In this document: piece after piece, positions 1 to 9,080 of the stretch
Position numbering within the stretch: position 1 is the stretch's first letter
How the letters are laid out: every line of letters starts with the position of its first letter
From: Planctomycetota bacterium
Lineage (GTDB): Bacteria; Planctomycetota; UBA1135; UBA2386
Length of the DNA stretch: 64,000 bases
Assembly: GCA_020849665.1 (NCBI GenBank)
Contig: JADLFX010000107.1
Coordinates: 46,179-110,178 of the forward strand
Reading direction: 5' to 3'
Notes under the pieces: generated by a model
What the model saw: only the letters and a program-made list of their open reading frames with translations
Database searches by the model: none
Told to the model about the DNA's origin: nothing
Made by a program: the position numbers and the translations under genes

Positions 1-2
1 GC

Positions 3-851
3 GGTGTCGGGTTGAACGGCAGCACGCTGGCCGGGTTCCACGTGTTGCTGGTCCGCGCCGGGACCCTCACGTGGCGGGAGAGCGAGACGGTGGGCAGCGT
101 CGCCATCGACCTGCCGCCGGGCGTGGCCTACTCCACCGGCTTCCTCCCGCGATCGCCTGGCACGTGGTCGATCGCAGCGGCGGGAGGTTCCACGCTTGCC
201 GTGCAGGCCCGCGTCGCCGCGCCGGTGGCGATGGTCGCGGCGCAGGCCTTCGACCTTGCCGGCGTGGCCCTGGCGCTGGGCACCGCACCGAGCGACCCGC
301 TGCTGGCGGTCCTCGACTTGCCACGCTGCGCGGTGAGCCCGCGGCAGACGCTTGCGATCGCCGGCGCGAGCATCGGCCTTGGTCCGGTTGCGAACGGCAC
401 GGCGTTCGCCACGAGTGCGGGCACGGAAACTCTGTTGCACTTGGCGCTGAACGGTGCGACGCCAGGAGGAACCCCGTCCGCGTGGGGTGTCGGACTGATC
501 GGCTCCGCGTTCACACCGCCGGCACACCCGGGAGGGTGGAGCCTCACGCACGGCGACGTGAGCCCGCACCTGATCGCGGCCGGTGCGTTCGATCGTGCGC
601 TAGAGGTTCCACGCGCTGCGGGTGCCTGGAGCATCACGCCGGGGACGGCGACCACCGCGGGGGTTGCGAAGCCGACCTCACCGATGACGTTCGCCTACGT
701 GGGCGGGCAGGCCGTGGAGGTTGCGAGCCTGGCACTGTTCGCCGGTCTACCGCAGATCGCGGAGCCGATGCTGCTGGTGGCGTTGGATGCAACGCACGAG
801 CTGCTGCCCGGGGCAACCGTCTCCCTCGCCTTCGGAGGCTCGCAGCCGTGA
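3..851 (+). CDS. Hypothetical protein, 5' end outside window
   Basis: The frame is open to the left edge of the window with no stop, so this is the C-terminal part of a longer protein; the first internal start-like codon (TTG at 12) need not be the true start. The visible 280 residues are rich in Ala, Gly, Pro and Thr, with repeated hydrophobic beta-type stretches and no catalytic motif I recognise. Composition and position inside a tRNA-integrated element would suit a phage or element structural protein such as a tail or fibre component, but this is only inference. It ends 49 bases before the convergent minus-strand pair at 901-1726. Confidence 0.6.
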   Translation, partial: GVGLNGSTLAGFHVLLVRAGTLTWRESETVGSVAIDLPPGVAYSTGFLPRSPGTWSIAAAGGSTLAVQARVAAPVAMVAAQAFDLAGVALALGTAPSDPLLAVLDLPRCAVSPRQTLAIAGASIGLGPVANGTAFATSAGTETLLHLALNGATPGGTPSAWGVGLIGSAFTPPAHPGGWSLTHGDVSPHLIAAGAFDRALEVPRAAGAWSITPGTATTAGVAKPTSPMTFAYVGGQAVEVASLALFAGLPQIAEPMLLVALDATHELLPGATVSLAFGGSQP

Positions 852-900
852 GCCTCGACCTAGCGCTGCCGGTGGTCACAGGCGCTGTTTCGGCAAGGAC

Positions 901-1281
901 CTAGGTGAGGCAGACTGTCTGCTCCCTGAACTCCTTCAGCCGACGAGTGTCGATCGACTCCTCCCACAGCACCTCTGGCCTACTCTTCACGAGCTGCTCG
1001 AACACGATCTTGACGGTGAGCTTCCCGTGCGGCGTCCACGTTTTCCCCAGGAGTGAGGTGAATCCTCTCAGAACGAACCCGCAGAACTCTCTCTTGCCTT
1101 CCGAAACGAAGATCGTGAGGTAGCGATCCAGGCGTCGGCGCACGACAGGCACGTTGTCCAAATGCACGAACACGGCGTCTCCGACCTTGGAGTAGTACGC
1201 GTACGGCTGGAACTTCGAGTTGGCCGACTTCACGAACTCGTCGATCACAACGTCTAGATCCCTGTTGGATGCCTCAGTCAT
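901..1281 (-). CDS. Hypothetical protein, second gene of a small pair
   Basis: 126 residues, unrecognised. The start is supported by an AGGTGA ribosome-binding site 5-10 bases upstream of the ATG, and the gene overlaps the end of the upstream gene (1274-1726) by 8 bases, so the two are probably translated together. The protein is mixed alpha/beta and charged, with no signal peptide or membrane segment, so it should be cytosolic. Codon use is clearly less GC-biased than in the chromosomal genes to the right, in keeping with acquired DNA. The order, a 150-residue protein followed by a small overlapping partner, would suit a toxin/immunity pair, but no family motif proves it. Confidence 0.6.
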   Translation of the reverse strand: MTEASNRDLDVVIDEFVKSANSKFQPYAYYSKVGDAVFVHLDNVPVVRRRLDRYLTIFVSEGKREFCGFVLRGFTSLLGKTWTPHGKLTVKIVFEQLVKSRPEVLWEESIDTRRLKEFREQTVCLT

Positions 1282-1726
1282 TCTTCACCTCATCGCCGAA
1301 AGTGCCGCTGAGGAAGCGCCGCTCGGCCTCTTCGACAGAAAGGCCCGGGAACTCAAGGCTAAGATCAACCCAACCGAAGTCGAAGATGGTCATGCCTCTG
1401 TCGATGTGTACCAGGAAGATGCCGTAGTAGGGGGCTTGGGTAGCAGTAGCAGGATCGCGGTACCGCTTCCTCGGCTTCGCGACCAAGGTGTAGGTGCCGT
1501 CGGAGTCGCGAAACACCCGATGAGGAGGCTTGATCGCTTCCTTCACCGTCATCAAGTCGCCTAGTCGAGATGCATCGCCATGTTCGGTGGCTTCTCGAAG
1601 TGAATCATCCAGACGGTAGGCAACAGGCTCGCCAGTCTCCGGATGGGCTCCGTTTCCGATCAGTCCAAGTTGCATTCCGGTACTCGCTCCGAAACCCCCT
1701 TGCCGGGGGGGCATGAGGGTGGCCAA
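1274..1726 (-). CDS. Hypothetical protein, first gene of a small pair
   Basis: Up to 150 residues. Start choice is uncertain: the frame is open back to an in-frame TAG near 1757-1759, with a TTG at 1726 and ATGs at 1714 and further in. The residues around LVAKPRKRYRDP, followed by FLVHIDRGMTIFDFGW, look like a compact folded domain with alternating strands. No family is recognised with certainty. The N-terminus reads as if it once continued from a longer protein (no good ribosome-binding site), so a detached C-terminal cassette is possible. It overlaps the next gene by 8 bases. Confidence 0.5.
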   Translation of the reverse strand: MATLMPPRQGGFGASTGMQLGLIGNGAHPETGEPVAYRLDDSLREATEHGDASRLGDLMTVKEAIKPPHRVFRDSDGTYTLVAKPRKRYRDPATATQAPYYGIFLVHIDRGMTIFDFGWVDLSLEFPGLSVEEAERRFLSGTFGDEVKND

Positions 1727-1969
1727 TCCGAGGTCGAAGTCAAGTGCAGAGGCGACCTAGGAACACCCCGGTTGTCCGCGTCACCACCACGGCTCCGTGG
1801 GTTGGAGGGGTTGGGGAAGGCGTCCAGAAGTCCAGAAACGCGCCCTCCGTCCAACGTGCGAACGTGAGTTAGGGCGACGGTTGCTAGGGATTGCAGCGGG
1901 GCCGGTTCTCGCGTAGAATTCGGCTGTTCTGGACGTTTGCGGCGTCGTAACCCGTTGCCAGAAAGAGGA

Positions 1970-2014
<45 letters not shown>

Positions 2015-2021
2015 GTATTGC

Positions 2022-2046
2022 CTCGAGGGGGCGGCGCCCCCTCGAG
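2022..2046 (+). terminator. Strong stem-loop after the tRNA-Pro fragment
   Basis: A perfect 11-bp stem, CTCGAGGGGGC paired with GCCCCCTCGAG, closes a 3-base loop 7 bases after the CCA end. It is probably the original terminator of the tRNA-Pro gene, although no T-run follows. A second weaker stem (CTCCC...GGGAG) follows immediately. The rest up to 2279 shows no convincing gene. Confidence 0.6.
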
Positions 2047-2279
2047 CTCCCCCGGCGGCGACATCGCCGAGGGAGAAGGCGAACGTGGTCTGCGGGCAAG
2101 GCAGCCGCGGATGCAGGCCCATCCGAGCACAGGCCGATGTGCGTCACGCCCCGGGGCCGCGGAGCGAGGGCGGGGCAGCAGATCTCGCTGCAGGTGGGCT
2201 TCCCCGGTGCGCGCGCAATGGCGTCGTGCTGCGCGCGCGGATTGCTGGGGCTGGGGACGCCGGGGAACCGGCGATCAGG

Positions 2280-2693
2280 TCAGTTCAGGTCCAGCGCCGC
2301 GATGCCGGCCGCGGTGGGGGCCAGGAAGAAGCGGCCGATGCGGGCATCGAAGGCGGAGCCGTCGGGGCGGACCATGTGGTAGCTGCCCTCCATGGTGCCC
2401 CACTCGGTCTCGAGGGGGCAGCTGCTCATGTAGGAGTAGGTCTCGCCCGGCTGGATCTCTGGCTGTTCGCCGACCACGCCGGGGCCGCGCACCTCGCGCT
2501 GGCGGTTCTCGGCGTCGCGGATCACCCAGTGGCGGGACACGAGGCGGGCCGGGACCTCGCCGACGTTGGTGAGGACGACTTTGTACACGTAGAACCAGTG
2601 GCGCCGATCCGGATCGGAGCGCTCGGGCACGAACTGCGCCGCGACGCGGACCCGGATGCCCTGGGTGGTCTGGTCGGAGTGGCCTTTCTGCAT
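2280..2693 (-). CDS. apaG: ApaG-family protein
   Basis: 137 residues, close to the usual 125-130 of ApaG. The single-domain immunoglobulin-like fold is indicated by the typical order: an N-terminal stretch ending HWFYVYKVVLTNVG, then LVSRHWVIRD, the glycine-rich GPGVVGEQPEIQPGETYSY, and SSCPLET...GSYHMV. ApaG is linked in other bacteria to cobalt/magnesium tolerance and Ap4A metabolism; its biochemical role is unsettled. The ATG at 2693 begins MQKGHSDQTT. It is divergent from msrB, with 153 bases between the starts. Confidence 0.9.
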   Translation of the reverse strand: MQKGHSDQTTQGIRVRVAAQFVPERSDPDRRHWFYVYKVVLTNVGEVPARLVSRHWVIRDAENRQREVRGPGVVGEQPEIQPGETYSYMSSCPLETEWGTMEGSYHMVRPDGSAFDARIGRFFLAPTAAGIAALDLN

Positions 2694-2846
2694 TTCGGAG
2701 ACCGGGATTCCAGGGAACGGAGGCCGCGGGAGCAAGCCCCCCGCGAACCCGGGGCCCTTGAGCCGGAGGGAAACCGGGTGCATAGAAGCCGCATCGAGGC
2801 CGACATGCATGCCCAGCACCACGCTCCCCTGTCCGGGTTCCGCGCC

Positions 2847-3365
2847 ATGATTCCGCTCTTCTGCCTGCTGGCGGGCGCCTGTACCGGCAGTGGTGGCACT
2901 TCGGAGTCGAGGCCCGGCGCCGCGGATGGGAGCGCCCTTGGGGCCGGGGCCAGCGGGCCCGAGGCAGCCCCGGACAAGGTGCGGAAGTCCGAGGAGGAGT
3001 GGCGCAAGGAGCTGCCGCCCGAGGTCTTCCACATCGTGCGCGAGAAGGGCACCGAGCGGGCGTTCACCGGCAAGTACTGGAACCACACGGGCAAGGGCGT
3101 CTACCTCTGCGCCGCGTGCGGGCAGCCGCTCTATGCGTCCGACGCGAAGTTCGACTCGGGCTGCGGCTGGCCCAGCTTCACCGCACCAGTGGCGAAGGAG
3201 GCGATCGGCCAGGCGGTCGACCGCTCGCTCGGCATGGTGCGCATGGAGGTGGTGTGCAGCCGCTGCGACGCGCATCTCGGGCACGTGTTCGACGACGGGC
3301 CTGCGCCCACCGGCCTGCGCCACTGCATCAACTCGGGAGCGTTGAAGTTCCAGGAGTCCCGCTGA
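2847..3365 (+). CDS. msrB: Peptide-methionine (R)-S-oxide reductase, lipoprotein form
   Basis: 172 residues. A short hydrophobic leader MIPLFCLLAGAC with a lipobox (LAGA before Cys) suggests export and lipid anchoring, followed by a Gly/Ser/Ala linker and a complete SelR domain. That domain has YLCAACGQPL and CSRCDAHLGH supplying the two CxxC pairs of the structural zinc, SGCGWPSF, and the catalytic RHCINS motif. MsrB reduces methionine-R-sulfoxide in damaged proteins; here it probably works in the periplasm. An ATG 41 bases upstream is out of place for the leader, so 2847 is preferred. The 3' end overlaps the convergent radical SAM gene by 38 bases. Confidence 0.92.
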   Translation: MIPLFCLLAGACTGSGGTSESRPGAADGSALGAGASGPEAAPDKVRKSEEEWRKELPPEVFHIVREKGTERAFTGKYWNHTGKGVYLCAACGQPLYASDAKFDSGCGWPSFTAPVAKEAIGQAVDRSLGMVRMEVVCSRCDAHLGHVFDDGPAPTGLRHCINSGALKFQESR

Positions 3366-4620
3366 CGCCCTGGCGCCCCGCGAGGGCGTGGGCGACCGAC
3401 TCCTGCTGCTGCCACTGGCCGTAGAGCTGGCCGCGCGAGGCCAGGGTGAGCAGGTGCCTGCGCAGTTCCGGCGCGATCCGTCCCGGGGCCGCGCGGCGCC
3501 AGGGCGTGCCGGGCAGGGGCAGGAAGGTGTGGCCGTGCACGCGTGCGCCGCGCGCCACCAGCCGGTCCATGAGCGCCACCGTCGCCGCGACGTCGTCCGC
3601 GTCCTCGCCCGGCATGCCGAAGAGGAAGTCCACGTGTGGCTGGAACCCCGACTCCAGCGCGAGCGCCGCCGCGCGTTCGATCGCCGCCGCATCGTGGCCA
3701 CGCGCGCTGCGCTCCAGGAGCCGGTCCGAGCCGGACTGGCCGCCCAGGATCAGGGTGCGGTTGTCGGCGTAGCGGCGGATCAGGGCCAGAGCCTGGGGGG
3801 TCACGTGTTCTGGCCGCACCTCGGAGGGGAAGGTGCCGAAGAAGAGGCGGCGGCGGGAGCCGATCTCCTCCCGGGCCATCGCCAGCAGGGCCTCGACCGC
3901 GGCCAGGTCAGGCTCGGGACCCTCGCTGCCGTACGAGAGCGAGGTCGGGGTGAGGAAGCGGTAGTCGCGCAGGTCCAACGCGACGAGCGCGCGCAGCCAC
4001 GTGCGGATGCTGGCGAGGCTGCGGTGGCGGAAGCGGGCGCCCGCGAAGAACGGCGTCTGGCAGAAGCGGCATGCGTAGATGCAGCCGCGCGTGATCTCGA
4101 TCGGGCCGACGCGTCCGTGGGCAGGCGCGAACGGCGGGAACGTGTCCAGGTCGGTGCGCGGCGCGCGGCCGTGGGTGCGCAGGCGGCCGGCCTCGCGCCA
4201 AGCGACCCCCTGGCTGCCGCGCGGATCCTGACCGGCGGCCAGCGCCGCGACCAGCGCCCGGATCGTGTGCTCGCCTTCGCCCACGGCGACCAGGTCGAAT
4301 CCAGCCTCCAGCGTGGCCAGCGGCTCGGCCGTGGCGTGCACGCCTCCGGCCACGTGCAGGACGCGCGGGTCCTCGATCTGCGCGCGCATTGCGCGCAGCT
4401 CGGCCGCCATGGCCAGGAAGTCCGGGGAGTAGAACGACCAGCCGACCAGGACCGGATGCCCGCCCGCCAGGGCCGCGCGGACCGCGCGCACCACGTGATC
4501 CGGACCGATGGCGAATTCGATCGGCGGCGCCGGCCGCGCGGGGTCGCTCTCCAGCGCGCCGGTGAGCACGTGGAACGCGAACTTGCCCGTGCGCCGGTAG
4601 CTCCACACCACGGTGGGCAC
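3328..4620 (-). CDS. B12-binding/radical SAM protein (MJ1487/TIGR04013-like)
   Basis: 430 residues from a GTG at 4620 that gives the family-typical opening VVWSYRRTGKFAFH. The N-terminal half is a cobalamin-binding Rossmann-like domain (VLVGWSFYSP, VAGGVHATAEP, DLVAVGEGEHTI). The radical SAM domain follows with C180-x3-C184-x2-C187 in GCIYACRFCQT, which ligates the 4Fe-4S cluster. Such enzymes usually carry out methyl or other radical transfers; the substrate is unknown. The gene starts 35 bases after the acetyltransferase gene and is probably co-transcribed with it. A longer open frame extends upstream but runs through that gene and is not used. Confidence 0.85.
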   Translation of the reverse strand: MPTVVWSYRRTGKFAFHVLTGALESDPARPAPPIEFAIGPDHVVRAVRAALAGGHPVLVGWSFYSPDFLAMAAELRAMRAQIEDPRVLHVAGGVHATAEPLATLEAGFDLVAVGEGEHTIRALVAALAAGQDPRGSQGVAWREAGRLRTHGRAPRTDLDTFPPFAPAHGRVGPIEITRGCIYACRFCQTPFFAGARFRHRSLASIRTWLRALVALDLRDYRFLTPTSLSYGSEGPEPDLAAVEALLAMAREEIGSRRRLFFGTFPSEVRPEHVTPQALALIRRYADNRTLILGGQSGSDRLLERSARGHDAAAIERAAALALESGFQPHVDFLFGMPGEDADDVAATVALMDRLVARGARVHGHTFLPLPGTPWRRAAPGRIAPELRRHLLTLASRGQLYGQWQQQESVAHALAGRQGVSGTPGTSTLPS

Positions 4621-4655
4621 CTGCGAGGCGGCGCGATCCGGCGGCGGGGTCGGGT

Positions 4656-5183
4656 TCAAAGGTCGCGCAGGTAGAACGTGTTGCAGCCATGGTGGCCGGT
4701 GCCGCCCATGGGGCCCTCGAGCTGCCGGAAGCCGAGCTTGCGGTAGAGCTGCTGGGCCTCGCGCATGCGCGAGGTCGTCTCCAGGTAGCAGCGCCGGAAC
4801 CCTGCCCCGCGCATCCGCTCCAGGAGGTCGCCCAGGAGGCGCCGGCCGATCCCACGGCCGCGCAGCGGGGGACGGAAGTACATCTTGCGCAGTTCGCAGA
4901 CCTCCGTGTCGGCGGGCAGCCCCGCCAGGGGACCGAAGCCGCCGCCGCCCGCGACCTCGCCGTTCCACTCCACGACGAGGTACTGCGCACGCCCGCCGGG
5001 GTATGCCCCGCTCATCCGCACGACCTCGGGGTCGTGGATGGCGAAGCCCGGACCGCTGGCACCGTACTCGGTCATCACGTCGCGGATCAGGTCTGCGACC
5101 GCGGCGTCGTCGGCCGGCGTGATCGGCCGCAGCACGATCCGCGGCTCTGGGGCGGCATGATGGGAGCTGGATGAGTTCGACAT
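4656..5183 (-). CDS. GNAT-family N-acetyltransferase
   Basis: 175 residues with the whole GNAT fold: N-terminal RPITPADDAAVADLI, the acetyl-CoA pyrophosphate-binding motif A at RPPLRGRGIGRRLL, and C-terminal motif B with EAQQLYRKLGFRQLEGP. The protein is cytosolic. The acyl acceptor cannot be predicted. It is divergent from the GH113-like lipoprotein gene, and the two 5' ends overlap by 13 bases (5171-5183), so their promoters must lie within each other's coding regions. The radical SAM gene follows on the same strand. Confidence 0.88.
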   Translation of the reverse strand: MSNSSSSHHAAPEPRIVLRPITPADDAAVADLIRDVMTEYGASGPGFAIHDPEVVRMSGAYPGGRAQYLVVEWNGEVAGGGGFGPLAGLPADTEVCELRKMYFRPPLRGRGIGRRLLGDLLERMRGAGFRRCYLETTSRMREAQQLYRKLGFRQLEGPMGGTGHHGCNTFYLRDL

Positions 5184-6241
5184 CGCGAGCGTGGCAATCC
5201 TGTGCGCGGATCGTGGCCGTGCTGGCGCTGGCCCTGCCGGCGACTCTAGCCTCCTGCGGCGTGGAGGGCAGCAGCACCCAGGCCCGGTTCCCCCTCCGGG
5301 GGGCGTGGCTCAAGCCGCGCGAGGGGTTCCCGCTCGACTCGGAGCACGGCGACGCCGCACTCCGGCGCATGCGCGGGTACGGGGTCACCCACGTGGCGGT
5401 CGGCCAGGACGTGTACCTGCCGCGGATGGCCGAGCCGCGCCTGGAGTGGGGGCGTGACGACGCCGCCCTGCGTGGTGTGCTGCGCCGGATCCGCGCGGCG
5501 GGGTTGAAGGCGTTCCTGCTCCCGCGGATCGAGAGTCCGGACTTCTTCCGGCCGCCGTACCCCTTCCGCGCCGACATCGCGTTCCCCGACGCGGCGACCT
5601 GGGAACGCTTCCACCAGCAGGTGGAGGGCTACTGCCTGCACTACGGCCGGCTGGCCCAGGAAGAGGGCGTGGCGATCCTCGGCCTCGGCCTCGAGCTCAA
5701 GCAGAGCGCCAAGACCCATCCCGACCGCTGGCGGAAGATCGCGGCGGCCACGCGCGGCGTGTTCCGCGGAGCGCTGGTCTACTCCGCGAACTGGTGGGAC
5801 GAGTGGGAGGACATCACGTTCTGGGACGCCGTCGACTACGTCGGCGTCGGGGCGTACTTCGAGCTGAAGGGCGATCCGCCGGCGCGCACCGTCGCAGAGG
5901 CCGTGGCGCTCTGGGCGCCGATCCGCGCCAGGCTCGAGGCAGCGGCGGAGAAGGCCGGCCGGCCGATCCTGTTCACCGAGATCGGCTACACGGGCTACGC
6001 CGACACCCTCGAGCGGCCGTGGGAGTGGGCCGGCAAGCAGGACAAGAACGCACCCATCGATCACGCGCGCCAGGCCCTGGCCTACGAGGCGCTGTTCGCG
6101 GCGTGGGGCGAGCGGCCCCGCTTCGCGGGGCTCTTCGTGTGGGGCTTCCACACCGACCGCCAGTGGGTGCAGCCCTGGGAGTACGCGTTCGAGGACCGGC
6201 CCGCCGGGGAGGTCCTGCGCCGTGCCTACCGCGGCCGGTGA
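5171..6241 (+). CDS. Glycoside hydrolase GH113-like lipoprotein
   Basis: 356 residues. A signal peptide ends in the lipobox LASC near residue 29, predicting a lipid-anchored exported protein. The rest is a TIM-barrel of the GH113-like type: HVAVGQDVYLPRMAEP, a long helix-strand series, LVYSANWWDEWEDITFWD, VDYVGVGAYF, and ILFTEIGYTGY with the putative catalytic nucleophile Glu at a strand end. The family is best known for beta-mannanases, but the substrate here is not established. The lipoprotein start codon lies inside the divergent acetyltransferase gene. Confidence 0.85.
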   Translation: MSSTSRAWQSCARIVAVLALALPATLASCGVEGSSTQARFPLRGAWLKPREGFPLDSEHGDAALRRMRGYGVTHVAVGQDVYLPRMAEPRLEWGRDDAALRGVLRRIRAAGLKAFLLPRIESPDFFRPPYPFRADIAFPDAATWERFHQQVEGYCLHYGRLAQEEGVAILGLGLELKQSAKTHPDRWRKIAAATRGVFRGALVYSANWWDEWEDITFWDAVDYVGVGAYFELKGDPPARTVAEAVALWAPIRARLEAAAEKAGRPILFTEIGYTGYADTLERPWEWAGKQDKNAPIDHARQALAYEALFAAWGERPRFAGLFVWGFHTDRQWVQPWEYAFEDRPAGEVLRRAYRGR

Positions 6242-6266
6242 ACGGGCCGTGCCTCGTGCGCCCCGC

Positions 6267-7331
6267 TCAGCGCGCCAGGGTGCGGGCCTCGCGCAGCACG
6301 CGCTCCCACTGGAACGCGGGGCCGGGGTCCTGCTTGTTGCGCTGCACGTGGTAGTGGCCCAGCACGCCCTCGAACGAGCGCAGCGCCTCGGGCGACAGCG
6401 TCGTGGCCAGCACGCCGCCGTCCGGGGCGCGCGGCGCCTCCAGCCGGATGCGCGGCAGGACGCGGTGCAACGCGGCCGTCAGGCGCGCCAGCGCGCGGTA
6501 CTGCTCCTCGGTGAAGTCGTACATGTGCCATTCGCGGTCGTGGATCCGGCCGGCCACGAGCTCCTTGCGGGCGGGACGGGCCACGAACCCCTCGGTGCGG
6601 ATGCCGGTGTCCTGGATCCACTTGGGGAACGTGACCCGCGGACCCTGGGCATCGTCGTCGTACCAGCTGCGCAGCACCGGGTGGCCGGGCTGCGGGTAGG
6701 CGCCGATGTGCGCGATCTCGATCCCCACCGCGACCTCGTTGGCCACCGTGGCATGCCACGCGCGCTCCTTCAGGTCGAGGGTCTGGTAGATCGTGCCATC
6801 CACGTCGAGGAGGAAGTGCACCGAGAGGCCGCGCATGTCCTGCAGCACCTTGAAGCACTGGCGCGCGGTGCCGGCCACGTCGTAGTGCAGCACGAACTGG
6901 TGCACGACCTGCTGCAGGTCCTCGAGCCGCCAGCTGTCCCGCGCCACCCGCGCCGCCATCTCCGGGTCGCGCGGGCGGCGGGGGCCGTAGCGCGCCTTCT
7001 CCTCAGGCTCGTCGGTGGGACCCGGCGCGGTGCCGGTGTCCGGGCGGCTGGTGGCGCCGGCGGGTGCGGTGGCGGCGCTGGCCGGAGCGGTGGCCTCGGC
7101 GGCGGGCGGCAGGTCCGGCGCGCGCGGCCGCGGGAATCGCGGCACCACGCGGTAGGCGTCGTAGCCGCCTGGGTCGTTCCAGAGCACCACGCGCGCGCCG
7201 GTGTGGAAGAGCTGGCCGCACACCGAGATCTCATCGCCGCGGCGCGGGGCCGGGTCTCCCGGGCGGGGTTCGGAGCTGCAGGCGCCGAGCGCCAGGAGGA
7301 GTGCCGCGAGGGCAGGAGCGCGCATGGCCAT
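6267..7331 (-). CDS. N-acetylmuramoyl-L-alanine amidase (Amidase_2), lipoprotein
   Basis: 354 residues from MAMRAPALAALLLALGAC, a lipoprotein leader. A Pro/Ala/Thr-rich linker follows (about residues 55-105), then an N-acetylmuramoyl-L-alanine amidase type 2 domain: QFVLHYDVAGTA holds the first zinc His, SVHFLLDVDGTIYQT and RAWHATVANEVAVGIEI the second His region, and GHYHVQRNKQDPGPAFQW the third His and the catalytic-site Lys/Asp. It should cleave the amide bond between muramic acid and the stem peptide in the periplasm. Its ATG overlaps the TGA of the upstream amidase gene by one base (TGATG), so the two are translationally coupled. Confidence 0.9.
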   Translation of the reverse strand: MAMRAPALAALLLALGACSSEPRPGDPAPRRGDEISVCGQLFHTGARVVLWNDPGGYDAYRVVPRFPRPRAPDLPPAAEATAPASAATAPAGATSRPDTGTAPGPTDEPEEKARYGPRRPRDPEMAARVARDSWRLEDLQQVVHQFVLHYDVAGTARQCFKVLQDMRGLSVHFLLDVDGTIYQTLDLKERAWHATVANEVAVGIEIAHIGAYPQPGHPVLRSWYDDDAQGPRVTFPKWIQDTGIRTEGFVARPARKELVAGRIHDREWHMYDFTEEQYRALARLTAALHRVLPRIRLEAPRAPDGGVLATTLSPEALRSFEGVLGHYHVQRNKQDPGPAFQWERVLREARTLAR

Positions 7332-9031
7332 CACCCTAGCGGCGGGCGGCGCAGGTGCCACCGCGTCGCCCGCTGCCAGGCTTCGGCGAGGGTCAGGAGT
7401 GCCGCCTCGCCGTGCAGGCGGCCGACCAGGGTGAAGCTGCGCGGCGCCCCCGTCTCGCCCGCACTCAGCGGGAGGACCACGCACGGATGGCCGCTCAGGT
7501 TGGTGGCCGCGAGGATCTCGCCGCCGTAGGGCGCCGCGACCACCGCGTCGTAGCGGGACAGCGCGGCGTCGACCTCGCGCACCAGCTCGCTGCGCACGCG
7601 CGCGGCGCGAAGGTACTCCACGGCCGGGAGGAAGCGGCCGCTGCGGAAGGTGTTGGGCCAGTCGTTCGGCGCCTGGCCCGGCAGCGCGCGCACGCCACCG
7701 GCGCGGGTGAGGTCGTCGAAGGCCGTGGCCGCCTCGGCCGAGAGCATGAGGAGCAGCGCCCGGTACGGGAACTCGGGCAGCCGCACGGTCCCGGTCTGCA
7801 TGCCCTGGCCGGCGAGCCAGTCGAGGAACGGCTGCACGGCGCCGGCGCTGCCCTCGAGCAGGCCGATGCGCAAGCCGCGCGGATCCTGGCCGTTGCGCCA
7901 GGGGAATGCCGCGGCACGCACCGAGGGGTCGTGACCATCGGGTCCGCGGATCGCGTCGAACACCAGCGCGCAGTCGAGCGCCGAGCGCGCGATCGGCCCC
8001 ACCTTGTCCATGCTCCACGAGAGCGGCATGGCGCCGTGGCGGCTCACGGCGCCGAACGTCGGGCGCAGGCCGGTCGCGCCGCAACGCACGCATGGCGACA
8101 CGATCGAGCCCAGGGTCTCGCTGCCGAGTGCGAACGGGAAGATCCCGGCGACCACCGCCGCGGTCGAGCCCGCGGACGAACCGCTCGACCCCTGCTGGGG
8201 ATTCCATGGGTTGCGGGTGCGCCCCTTGGTCCACAGGTCGCCCATGGCGAGCGCGCCGAGGCTGAGCTTCGCGACCAGCACCGCGCCCGCCTCCTCCAGG
8301 CGCGCCAGGACCGTGGCCTTGGTGTCGCTGCGGAGGTCCGCGAACGGCGGCGCACCGAAGGTGGTGGGTGCGCCCGGCCAGAAGAAGAGGTCCTTCGCCC
8401 CGTACGGGATGCCGTGCAGGGGGCCGCGGTCCCTGCCTTCGCGCAGCTCGCGGTCGCGGGCGCGCGCGGTCGCGAGCGCCTCGTCCCGCAGGAGCGTCAC
8501 CACGCAGAGCAGCGTCGGGTCGAGGGCTGCGATCCGGCGCAGCGCGTGGTGCACCAGCTCCTCGCTGCTCACCAAGCGGGCGCGCAGGAGCGCGTGCATC
8601 TCGGGGATCGAGGCGAAGGCGAGGTCGCCGGAGGCCTCTGCCAGCGTGCGGGACGCGAACGCCGGTGGCGCGGCGAGGGGCTCGAAGGTGGCACCGGGAC
8701 CCTCGGGCAGCGGACGGCCGGTCGGCCACGGGTCGAAGCGGAGCGCCGGCGGCGTGTGCCAGTCCACCGCGCGGGCCCGCAGCGCCTCGAACCAGCGCCG
8801 CTGCTCGGCCAGGCGCGCGCGGGCCAGCTCGCGCTCGGCGTCGGAGAACGAGAGTCCCAGCAGTCGCTCCGCGGCCGCCACGTCCTGGCTGTCCACCGCG
8901 CGCGTCGCCGGGCGCGAGCCCTGCGAGTCCTGGGCGAGGCCGAGCGCGGAACCGGCACCGCACGCGGCCAGGAAGCGACGGCGGGAGAGCAGGAGGTCAC
9001 GCAGCGCGGCGCGGTCCATGCCGGCAACCAT
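7331..9031 (-). CDS. Amidase-signature hydrolase, Tat-exported
   Basis: 566 residues (a second ATG at 9019 would remove four). SRRRFLAACGAG near residue 17 is a twin-arginine leader, so the enzyme is exported folded. The amidase-signature core has the catalytic Lys in GIPYGAKDLFF, the cis-Ser in the GSSGSSAGS glycine/serine stretch, and the nucleophile Ser in GSETLGSIV. The family includes GatA-like amidases, acting on small amides or peptides; no GatB or GatC is adjacent, so a role in tRNA amidation is unlikely. Coupled to the cell-wall amidase by a TGATG overlap, it may act in the same peptidoglycan process. Confidence 0.9.
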   Translation of the reverse strand: MVAGMDRAALRDLLLSRRRFLAACGAGSALGLAQDSQGSRPATRAVDSQDVAAAERLLGLSFSDAERELARARLAEQRRWFEALRARAVDWHTPPALRFDPWPTGRPLPEGPGATFEPLAAPPAFASRTLAEASGDLAFASIPEMHALLRARLVSSEELVHHALRRIAALDPTLLCVVTLLRDEALATARARDRELREGRDRGPLHGIPYGAKDLFFWPGAPTTFGAPPFADLRSDTKATVLARLEEAGAVLVAKLSLGALAMGDLWTKGRTRNPWNPQQGSSGSSAGSTAAVVAGIFPFALGSETLGSIVSPCVRCGATGLRPTFGAVSRHGAMPLSWSMDKVGPIARSALDCALVFDAIRGPDGHDPSVRAAAFPWRNGQDPRGLRIGLLEGSAGAVQPFLDWLAGQGMQTGTVRLPEFPYRALLLMLSAEAATAFDDLTRAGGVRALPGQAPNDWPNTFRSGRFLPAVEYLRAARVRSELVREVDAALSRYDAVVAAPYGGEILAATNLSGHPCVVLPLSAGETGAPRSFTLVGRLHGEAALLTLAEAWQRATRWHLRRPPLG

Positions 9032-9080
9032 AGCTGGGCGGATGCGCGGTCCGCCCCGGCACCCTGGCTATGCTCCGGAC

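Noticed and set aside
4621..5577. N-terminal extension of the radical SAM frame to 5577
   Set aside because: It crosses the acetyltransferase gene and reads as Arg/Pro noise; the family-like N-terminus starts at the GTG at 4620.
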